This document shows positions 6,260 through 12,782 of a stretch of 13,486 nucleotides of DNA, one piece after another. The position numbers were made by a program, and so were the translations under genes. The notes beneath the pieces were generated by a model. The model saw nothing but the letters and a program-made list of their open reading frames with translations. It searched no databases and was not told the origin of the DNA. This stretch comes from Bdellovibrionales bacterium (GTDB taxonomy: Bacteria; Bdellovibrionota; Bacteriovoracia; Bacteriovoracales; Bacteriovoracaceae). The first letter of the stretch is position 1; every line of letters begins with the position of its first letter. The stretch covers positions 1 to 13,486 of the forward strand of contig JAHFAA010000053.1 in assembly GCA_023250775.1 (NCBI GenBank), in the 5' to 3' direction.

Positions 6260-7174
6260 ATGCACAACAAGCCCCCAACATCTAGAAGACTCATCGTTTG
6301 CGCTGATGATTTTGGAATCAGTAAAGAAATTAGCGATGGAATTATCCTCGGGCATACCAAGGGGATTATCACCTCGACGGCCCTGCTCATGAATGCTCCC
6401 TATACCCAATATGCCGTTGAGCTGAGCAAAAACACTCCCTCTCTAGAGGTCGGACTGCACCTCAGTGTTGTTGAGGGTTATTGCTTAAGCGGGACTGATG
6501 CTAAAACTCTTCTGGATCGGGAAAATTATTTCAATAATCGACCATGCTTACATAAAAATTGGAAGCAGTTTTTAAGCAAATTCCTAAGAAGACAAATTTC
6601 AATGATCGAGCTTGAAAGAGAATTTAGGCTACAAATTGAATCCTTTCTCTTAGAAGTTGGCCGCATTCCTTTTCTGAACTCGACACAACATCTCCATTTC
6701 CTTCCACGCATCGGGAAACTTGTGTTGGCCCTCTGTGCAGAATATGGCATCAACAATTTACGTCTGCCAATAAATATTGACCGAGGGGAGCCTTTCACCA
6801 CTCGAAAAATGCAGGCGCAAATTCTTAAGCGTCTCTCACAACGGCAAAGGAAGCGTTTTTTTAAAAATAATCCTTCCGTCGACTCACCAGACCTCGCCTT
6901 TGGCTTTGTCGGTGCTGGAGGACTAACAAAAGAGCACATTTTAAATTTTCTTGATCAAATTGGAGAAAATGAAGTTGCCGAAATCATGGCCCATCCGGGA
7001 TTTGATTCTCCCACTCTCCGTCAGTCTCTCCCCAAAAGCTATGAAAACTATAATTGGCAAGGCGAATTAAATGCCCTGCTCTCTCATGAGGTAAAAGAGC
7101 GAATGAAGAGCTTAGAAATTGAATTGGATAAATTTAATACGCGCGAAGCTCACGAAAGAGTGCAAAACGATTAA
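6260..7174 (+). CDS. YdjC/ChbG-family carbohydrate deacetylase (NaxD/HpnK-like)
   Basis: The 304-residue protein has the YdjC-family motifs in order: RRLIVCADDFG at residues 9-19 (Asp16-Asp17), TSTALLMN at 38-45, GLHLSVVEG at 65-73 (His67), STQHLHFLP at 140-148 (His143, His145), and IMAHPG ending near 246 (His245). The Asp and His residues form the divalent-metal site of these deacetylases, which remove acetyl groups from N-acetylated sugars. There is no signal peptide, so it acts in the cytoplasm. The start fits the family, whose ADDFG motif lies close to the N terminus. Its gene converges on and overlaps, by 41 bases, a GT2/membrane-protein operon. Together these suggest deacetylation of a polyprenyl-phosphate-linked amino sugar, as done by Francisella NaxD. 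The HpnK role in hopanoid synthesis is the main alternative, but no hopanoid gene is present. Confidence 0.85.
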   Translation: MHNKPPTSRRLIVCADDFGISKEISDGIILGHTKGIITSTALLMNAPYTQYAVELSKNTPSLEVGLHLSVVEGYCLSGTDAKTLLDRENYFNNRPCLHKNWKQFLSKFLRRQISMIELEREFRLQIESFLLEVGRIPFLNSTQHLHFLPRIGKLVLALCAEYGINNLRLPINIDRGEPFTTRKMQAQILKRLSQRQRKRFFKNNPSVDSPDLAFGFVGAGGLTKEHILNFLDQIGENEVAEIMAHPGFDSPTLRQSLPKSYENYNWQGELNALLSHEVKERMKSLEIELDKFNTREAHERVQND

Positions 7175-8642
7175 GCTCAAAGCAAGGTTCGGCAAATTTT
7201 CCTGACCATACAGAATAGCTGGCATTTTCAAAAAGCATTCGGCCCTGCCCTTTACACTTCTCCAAAATTCTTTGGGCATCACCAAAATTAATCGGCCAAT
7301 AATCGGCCTTAGGATTGCGATCCCAAACAATATAATCATAAAAGGGCGGATGGTGGCGATAAAAGGCATACTCATAAACTTTGCGGCCGGGAGATAAAAT
7401 CGCCGAGGCGGCAGTATCTGTCGCCAGGAACTCCCCCTCAACGGGAAGCGTTTGCATAAAGGTTTTGAATTCTTTGACCGCGCGGGCGTTGTCTCTGCTC
7501 ATATCACAATTAGGCCCCTGAGATGACACTACGTTGTGCATAAACTTCGTATAGCGACCGAAGGATGTTCCGATCGTGAGGAACAGCGCCACAACAAGCA
7601 CCCAGCGATGAGTGAAAATGGCACGTTCCCAAAACGGATAGTAACAAAGGTAACACAGCAATGGAGTCACAATGGAAATGCTATGGTGGTGGGCCAGTCT
7701 TCCCGCGAAGAGATGAATCATGACTCCAATCAAAGTCGCGGCATAAATGGGAAGAAGGGGATGCTTTAATAAGTCACGCCAATTTTTGACATCTTTCCAG
7801 AGCGTGACGAAGGATAAAAAGAGTAACCCGGCAAAGGGTTTCCATTCAAGGACTCTAAAGGCGGTTAGTTTTTTCAAAAGGAGAAAAGATTTTTCACTCA
7901 ACGATGCATTTTGAAATCCCACTAAAATGGACCTGCCATAATCGGCGCTTTCACCCAAAATCATTGGGCGCAAGATGAAGAACGAATAAAGCCAGAGACT
8001 TCCAGCAATCAAAACAGGAAGACCAATTTTGAATCGCCGTTGCAAAATAAAAAACCCTCCCATCCCAATAAACATAAAGGGAAGGATTTCACGAAAAGAA
8101 CAAGAGAGCAGGACCAGGCAGAAAATTAAAAAAGGATTTTTTTCTTTTAAAATGGCAAAGGTCGTCACAAAGAGCACAATCATGACCGAAGTTCCAGGGT
8201 GAACCGGAAACTCCAGTCCCTGCAAGAGACTGCGCGAAAAAACTACGAGAGAGAGAGGAATCAAAAAATCAATCCCCCATAGTTTGCTTGGACGAAGAGT
8301 AAAATATAAGAAAACAAAAATGGAAGCGAAGGCCGACCATTCGACAATCATCACCCATTCGGGATGGGGTCCAAAAATCATCATAGGAACGGCGAGAAAA
8401 ATCATCCCAGGATCAAAATGATCGTTGAAAATCTTGATCTGCATGATGCTATTATAGGGATTGAAACTCTTTAAGCTCGACAGCTCCAACGCCGCCTGAA
8501 GCTGAATGCCAAAGTCGTTGGCATTCTCACATAGGAAGGAAAGTCTTTTTAAATTGCATAACAAAATTGAAAAGATCAAGATCACACAGAAGAAAAAATA
8601 CGTCTGCTGTAGCTTTACGATCTTCTGTTCGCTCATTTTCAT
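7134..8642 (-). CDS. DUF2079-like multi-pass membrane protein, possible GT-C glycosyltransferase
   Basis: The 502-residue protein has about ten or more hydrophobic segments from residue 13 to ~370, then a soluble C-terminal part of ~130 residues. After the first membrane segment comes ENANDFGIQLQAAL (residues 39-52), with Asp43, then IFNDHFDPGMIFLAVP near 71-86. These resemble the DUF2079 pattern of an acidic residue in the first loop followed by a DHF segment before the next helix. GT-C enzymes of the ArnT/PMT type likewise use an acidic residue in the first periplasmic loop. The start codon overlaps the stop of the upstream GT2 gene (ATGA) without its own ribosome-binding site, so the two are translationally coupled. 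The C-terminal coding end overlaps the convergent deacetylase gene by 41 bases. The family call is moderate. Transfer of a polyprenyl-linked sugar to an envelope acceptor is inference. Confidence 0.7.
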   Translation of the reverse strand: MKMSEQKIVKLQQTYFFFCVILIFSILLCNLKRLSFLCENANDFGIQLQAALELSSLKSFNPYNSIMQIKIFNDHFDPGMIFLAVPMMIFGPHPEWVMIVEWSAFASIFVFLYFTLRPSKLWGIDFLIPLSLVVFSRSLLQGLEFPVHPGTSVMIVLFVTTFAILKEKNPFLIFCLVLLSCSFREILPFMFIGMGGFFILQRRFKIGLPVLIAGSLWLYSFFILRPMILGESADYGRSILVGFQNASLSEKSFLLLKKLTAFRVLEWKPFAGLLFLSFVTLWKDVKNWRDLLKHPLLPIYAATLIGVMIHLFAGRLAHHHSISIVTPLLCYLCYYPFWERAIFTHRWVLVVALFLTIGTSFGRYTKFMHNVVSSQGPNCDMSRDNARAVKEFKTFMQTLPVEGEFLATDTAASAILSPGRKVYEYAFYRHHPPFYDYIVWDRNPKADYWPINFGDAQRILEKCKGQGRMLFENASYSVWSGKFAEPCFELNRFALFRELRAY

Positions 8643-9553
8643 TTTGAATTGGTATCAGCGATAATGTAATGGGGCCTGGATTTTATATTTTCGGAAATCT
8701 GTCCAATATAGTGGCCGGCGAAACCGAGAACGATCAGTTGAATACCCCCAATAAACGTCTGCAATAAGACCAGAGAGGTCCAACCAGACACGGTGCTTTT
8801 TGTCACGAAGTGAACGTAGACGGCATAACCGGAATACATCATGGAAAGAAAACACATCGTGGCCCCGACCCCAATGGCAACATAAAGAGGGCGCACGGAT
8901 TGAAAAGATAACCCGACTAAGGCCAACTTCATCATTTTTACCAAGCTATACTTAGATTTTCCGAAAGTTCTGGCATTCGCCTGATAGGGAATGGAACATC
9001 TTTTAAATCCAATCCATGGAATGATGCCGCGATAAAAGAGATGGGACTCTTTTAAATTGTTGAGGACAGATAAAACTTTTTTATCAACCAGGCGAAAATC
9101 GGCCGTTCCTGGTTCAAGCAAGAGGCCCGAAACTTTTGAAGCAAAAGCATAAAAAAAACGTGAGAATGTTTTTTTGAGAAACCCTACATCTTCAGAATCC
9201 TGTCTAATGGTGTAGACAATATCGTTCCCCTCGCGCCATTTCTTGATAAACTCGGGCAACATTTGTGGTGGGTGTTGTAAATCAGCATCCATTGAAATGA
9301 CAGCATCGCCCAACGCGTTTTCCATTCCGGCACGCAACGCCGCTTGGTGGCCAAAATTGCGAGACAAAGAAAAGTAACGAACCCTGTTATCAAGCCGGGC
9401 GAGTTCCTTCATGATCTCGAGAGACTGGTCCGTGCTTCCATCATTCACGAGGAGAATTTCAAATTTTTCTTGTCCGATGCTATGACAAATCTGAGTATAC
9501 AACTCTTGAATGTTTCCAGACTCGTTATAAATAGGAACAACAATTGAGATCAT
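8639..9553 (-). CDS. Polyprenyl-phosphate glycosyltransferase, GT2 family (GtrB/ArnC/DPM1-like)
   Basis: The 304-residue enzyme has an N-terminal GT-A domain: MISIVVPIYNE, then VNDGSTD at 36-42, SRNFGHQAALRAGM at 64-77, the DAD metal/nucleotide motif in MDADLQHPP at 88-96, GTADFRL at 149-155, and RTFGKSKYS at 195-203. Two C-terminal membrane helices lie at about 222-248 and 262-285. This is the GtrB, YfdH and ArnC layout, which transfers a sugar from a nucleotide donor to undecaprenyl phosphate on the cytoplasmic face. The donor sugar cannot be read from the sequence. GGAAGA lies about seven bases before the ATG. It is the first gene of a two-gene operon with the DUF2079-like protein and sits next to a YdjC deacetylase, which points to an amino-sugar modification of lipid A or another envelope glycan. 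Confidence 0.88.
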   Translation of the reverse strand: MISIVVPIYNESGNIQELYTQICHSIGQEKFEILLVNDGSTDQSLEIMKELARLDNRVRYFSLSRNFGHQAALRAGMENALGDAVISMDADLQHPPQMLPEFIKKWREGNDIVYTIRQDSEDVGFLKKTFSRFFYAFASKVSGLLLEPGTADFRLVDKKVLSVLNNLKESHLFYRGIIPWIGFKRCSIPYQANARTFGKSKYSLVKMMKLALVGLSFQSVRPLYVAIGVGATMCFLSMMYSGYAVYVHFVTKSTVSGWTSLVLLQTFIGGIQLIVLGFAGHYIGQISENIKSRPHYIIADTNSK

Positions 9554-9628
9554 TAAATTCTTCCACTCACACTGTCACAATGTAGCGAAAATCGAATTCA
9601 TTGACTACAAGAAACTTGTCTAGGATGC

Positions 9629-10777
9629 CTATCTTCCGATCGAGCGATTGTAGTAACTGCGATTGCGAAGAAGTCCCGACTCACTATCAATGTATGAGGA
9701 ATCACGATTACTATCGGTAATCTGTTGATGCGCCCTATGAAATTGGGCCAGACAGTTTTTTAGTCGAGCAAAATTTCCGGTGTGTTCCCCCTCGCCCAGT
9801 AAAATCTGCTGCACGCCAGAACCACCACACAGTTGCAGACGCAATTCACCGATCTCACTGGTATCGCCTGCGGCGGTAGAAGTTCCCCCCAGCGTCCGCT
9901 GCACAAAATTGTTCACGATACTCTGGCAGTGCTCGCTGGAATTTCCATTGTCCGAATCATTAAGCATTGTGGCGTAGAAAGCGCCAGCGGCCGTTGATTC
10001 AGTTTTTCTTGCCAAGATAGTACCCATCAAATCAAAAGTGGTGTCGTAAGAAGCATCGCTTTCGAAACTTTGTTCGCAAGCTTCGGCCTTCTTCGCCATG
10101 TCTAGATCGGCCTGACGGAGGGCCTCCTTAACCGCAGACAATTTGGCACGCTTGGATTTCATCCAAAAACCAACTCCCAGCGCCGCAATCAGCACGACCA
10201 CGGCAATCACCAGGATGGGGACAAGTGCCTCGGCGCGAGAAATTCCGAAGAAGGAGGTAACGATGCGAAGAATGGCGTTATCTGTATCCTGATTTTCGAC
10301 AATTTTCTGTTCCACAATAAAGGCCTCTAAGTCCCCTCGCATTTCGCGCATTGTTTTACTGGGATGAATGGTGAAGGCCTTGCCAGCAATCAGAATCTGT
10401 CCTCGCAAAATTTCTTCGGGGCCAAAACTGAGTGACACTCCCTGAACAACGGCGGTATATTTTCCCTTTACCAAGAGCAGTGCTGGCAGCATGAGCTGTA
10501 TATTTTCTTGCTGCAGGCCCAGAATATATTGAACATCGTCGGGGTCGAGTCCAGCAGTGGCCTTCTTGATGAAATCTCGTCCTAATCTATTTTGATTATA
10601 GAAATCTACTTCATTTTGAATGGCCTTCTCGAAAGACTTGGCGAAGTGACCAATAAGACTTTTTTGTAAGGTTTGAGCTGCCAACACTTCCTTTGTCTCA
10701 CTCATCTCTCTGACTTCACCTGCAAGGCCATGCACGCTGAGTACTGTCACCACCAAAATGATAATTATTGTTTTCAT
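9629..10777 (-). CDS. Signal-peptide protein with one internal membrane helix, unknown function
   Basis: I do not recognise the family of this 382-residue protein. Residues 1-19 form a signal peptide with likely cleavage near Ala19. Residues 20-183 would be periplasmic, largely helical and without cysteine. Residues 184-206 are a strong membrane helix (VPILVIAVVVLIAALGVGF), followed by KSKRAK, which places the C-terminal ~175 residues in the cytoplasm. That half has four cysteines (234, 284, 317, 342) and a low-complexity Ser/Asp/Arg end. The start is supported by a GGGGAG ribosome-binding site seven bases upstream. It precedes the GT2 operon in the same direction with a 75-base gap, so co-transcription is possible, and it diverges from the ABC transporter operon. 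The layout suits a membrane-spanning sensor or scaffold, but nothing in the sequence identifies its partner. Confidence 0.75.
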   Translation of the reverse strand: MKTIIIILVVTVLSVHGLAGEVREMSETKEVLAAQTLQKSLIGHFAKSFEKAIQNEVDFYNQNRLGRDFIKKATAGLDPDDVQYILGLQQENIQLMLPALLLVKGKYTAVVQGVSLSFGPEEILRGQILIAGKAFTIHPSKTMREMRGDLEAFIVEQKIVENQDTDNAILRIVTSFFGISRAEALVPILVIAVVVLIAALGVGFWMKSKRAKLSAVKEALRQADLDMAKKAEACEQSFESDASYDTTFDLMGTILARKTESTAAGAFYATMLNDSDNGNSSEHCQSIVNNFVQRTLGGTSTAAGDTSEIGELRLQLCGGSGVQQILLGEGEHTGNFARLKNCLAQFHRAHQQITDSNRDSSYIDSESGLLRNRSYYNRSIGR

Positions 10778-10834
10778 GCTTAAACTCCCCTCACCTCATC
10801 GGCAATTCGAGGCGAAATTATTACTGCCCGAAAC

Positions 10835-10863
10835 TTGAATAAGGGCGAAGTGCCCCTCATAAT
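10835..10863 (+). promoter_or_regulatory. Candidate promoter of the ABC transporter operon
   Basis: TTGAAT (10835-10840), a 17-base spacer and CATAAT (10858-10863) predict a start near 10870, a few bases before an AAGGA ribosome-binding site at 10874-10878. The -35 hexamer is the same as at the deacetylase gene. Confidence 0.45.
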
Positions 10864-10885
10864 GTTGGCTTTCAAGGACGCAAAA

Positions 10886-10927
10886 ATGGACACAAAAGCC
10901 GAGCATTCCTCTCGGTCATTGCGCTAA
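10886..10927 (+). CDS. 13-codon upstream leader ORF
   Basis: The ORF encodes MDTKAEHSSRSLR. It has a good ribosome-binding site (AAGGA, seven bases before ATG) and ends at TAA four bases before the ABC gene's ATG. That ATG lacks a clear ribosome-binding site of its own. The arrangement fits translational coupling by reinitiation. No attenuator hairpin or codon bias toward one amino acid is apparent, apart from three Ser among 13 codons. Confidence 0.4.
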   Translation: MDTKAEHSSRSLR

Positions 10928-10931
10928 AAGA

Positions 10932-12782
10932 ATGGAAGAACTGCAATCCACCCTTCATGCCAAAAATCTTTTAAAGCAACTGCTGTTTGGCCGATGGCAG
11001 TGGCGTGTCTTGGTTTTAATGTGTGCTCTGACCTCGGCCCTCACGGGCGTGCTCTCACCCTATTACCAAAAAGGTTTTGTGGATGGGCTTTTATCCGGAC
11101 ATCCAGTGGTACTGTCGTTGTGGGCGGCCTTTGCGCTCGGCCTGCTCTCTCAATTCCTCATGCAGGCGAATGTGTGGCTGACCTCTCGAGAATCTATTAT
11201 TTCGCAAAAACATATCGGCGATGCGCTCTATCATCGTGTGCTTGAAGGGCCGGGAGGTTTCCTGGCCCATCGGCCAGTGGGTGAAGCGGTGTCCTTGTTC
11301 GCCGTTGATTTACCAGGGGCCACTGCTATTTTAGATCAGGCCTTGGCCTCCGGTCTCTCGATGCTCTTTCCCATTCTCATTGCGCCGCTTGCCTTGCATA
11401 CCCTTTATAACATTCCGGCCTTTGCTTCTTGGTTGGCCATTTTAGGTCTGGCGGGCATCAATTTTCTCTTGGCCCATAGACAATCGCACTTTTTTTATCG
11501 CTTCAAACAGCTTGCCGCCGAACGCACCGGTCTGGTGTCTGAATGGGTGCAAAATATTCGCTCGTTGCGGATCTTAGGCCGAGTCACCGCCGCCGAAAAA
11601 AATATTTTCAAAATGCGTGTCAAAGAAACGGACAACCGCAAGGCCATGGTCACCAATGGTCAAATAATGAACACCCTGGCCGGCAGCTCCACCTACCTCC
11701 TCAATATCATGGCCGTGATGTTGCTTTTAAACCTGCGCGGGCACGACTCGCCTCCAACCGCCGGAGAACTTCTCTCGCTCCTTTGGATTGTGGGAGTTTT
11801 TTTGTCGCGGCCCTTGCGCCAGCTGCCCTGGACTTTAGTCATCGTCCTTGACTCTCTTTCATCCATTCGACGTCTGCAAAATGCCTTCAATAGTCCTCTG
11901 ACTCCTCCGCAGGTTCGAGGGGCAGTCGGTGCTCACGCCACTGCGCCAGAGGCCGCCTTGGAAGTTCGTAAGCTCAATCTCAGTATCCAAAACAAAAAAT
12001 TGCTTTCCGATATTGATCTGGTGCTGACACCGGGAGAGCTGGTGGGCATCGTGGGAGAAGTGGGCAGCGGAAAATCTTTGCTGCTGCAATCGCTGGTAGG
12101 TGCCGTGGGGGCGACTTTCGAGCGTTTCGCCTTGGATGGCGTGGAAACCCAGGGACCAGAATCACAAGAGGTGCGCCGACACATGGCCTATATCCCGCAA
12201 GAGGGCGTTACAGTCAGCGCCACCCTCTTTGAAAATGTGCTCTTCGAATATGGCGAGACCTCCTTTACACACTCTGCCGAGTCGACGCACGTCCAAACTT
12301 CGCTTAAGGTTTCTCAATTTGATCCCGAGGAAGAACATTTAAGTGAAGGCCTGCTGACGGAAATTGGCGAGCGCGGAGTTAATCTGTCAGGAGGCCAGCG
12401 CCAGCGTATCGGTCTGGCGCGCGCTCACTTCGCTCACCGACCTCTGATCATTATGGACGACAGTTTATCTGCCGTGGATGTTGATACGGAAAGAAAGCTA
12501 ATCGACAAGCTCCTTTTGGGCGACTGGGCCCATGCTACGCGCCTGCTCGCAACCCATCGAACCGCCATTCTCCCCCATTGTGACCGACTTCTCTTTTTGC
12601 AAGATGGAAAAATTGCCATGCAAGGAACGTACATCCAATTACTGGAACGCTCATCCGCCTTCCGCGAATTCATCTTTAAAGAAACCGTTCCGGCACCGAT
12701 CTCGACTCAGGCACCACCTGTTGTGAGCACAGAGGGACCAGCACCAGCTTCAGCGCCCCCGACAGAAGAGGAGATGGCGTAA
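10932..12782 (+). CDS. ABC transporter half with fused permease and ATPase (ABCC/MRP-like)
   Basis: The 616-residue protein has a six-helix membrane domain (about 20-330) and one nucleotide-binding domain (about 345-580). Motifs: Walker A GEVGSGKS at 375-382 (Lys381), Q-loop Gln423 in YIPQ, signature LSGGQ at 485-489, Walker B LIIMDD with Asp509, D-loop SAVD, and His542 in ATHRT. The residue after the Walker B Asp is Asp510, not the catalytic Glu, as in the degenerate first site of ABCC proteins, so this half probably hydrolyses ATP weakly. The context LTEIGERGVNLSGGQRQRIGLARA is ABCC-like. A Pro/Ala-rich tail fills ~590-616. Its stop overlaps the start of a second half-transporter by one base (TAATG), so the pair should form a heterodimeric exporter in the inner membrane. 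The substrate is unknown. Translation may depend on the short leader ORF. Confidence 0.9.
   Translation: MEELQSTLHAKNLLKQLLFGRWQWRVLVLMCALTSALTGVLSPYYQKGFVDGLLSGHPVVLSLWAAFALGLLSQFLMQANVWLTSRESIISQKHIGDALYHRVLEGPGGFLAHRPVGEAVSLFAVDLPGATAILDQALASGLSMLFPILIAPLALHTLYNIPAFASWLAILGLAGINFLLAHRQSHFFYRFKQLAAERTGLVSEWVQNIRSLRILGRVTAAEKNIFKMRVKETDNRKAMVTNGQIMNTLAGSSTYLLNIMAVMLLLNLRGHDSPPTAGELLSLLWIVGVFLSRPLRQLPWTLVIVLDSLSSIRRLQNAFNSPLTPPQVRGAVGAHATAPEAALEVRKLNLSIQNKKLLSDIDLVLTPGELVGIVGEVGSGKSLLLQSLVGAVGATFERFALDGVETQGPESQEVRRHMAYIPQEGVTVSATLFENVLFEYGETSFTHSAESTHVQTSLKVSQFDPEEEHLSEGLLTEIGERGVNLSGGQRQRIGLARAHFAHRPLIIMDDSLSAVDVDTERKLIDKLLLGDWAHATRLLATHRTAILPHCDRLLFLQDGKIAMQGTYIQLLERSSAFREFIFKETVPAPISTQAPPVVSTEGPAPASAPPTEEEMA

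Noticed and set aside
6179..6409. Minus-strand 76-codon ORF upstream of and into the deacetylase gene
   Set aside because: It covers the promoter and the conserved ADDFG-coding region of the opposite strand and has no family signal.
6260..7174. Naming the deacetylase hpnK or naxD outright
   Set aside because: The family motifs do not separate these subgroups by eye; there is no hopanoid gene nearby, and the substrate is unknown.
7112..7441. Second minus-strand ORF at the end of the membrane protein gene
   Set aside because: It is a shifted frame of the same strand; the 502-residue frame with membrane helices continues through it.
9604..9618. ACAAG-AAA-CTTGT dyad after the bitopic protein gene as terminator
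   Set aside because: The stem is only five A/T-rich pairs with no following T-tract; too weak to call.
11933..12184. Minus-strand ORFs across the ABC ATPase region
   Set aside because: They overlap the Walker A-bearing frame, which is clearly the coding one; the reverse products are Ser/Pro-rich shadows.
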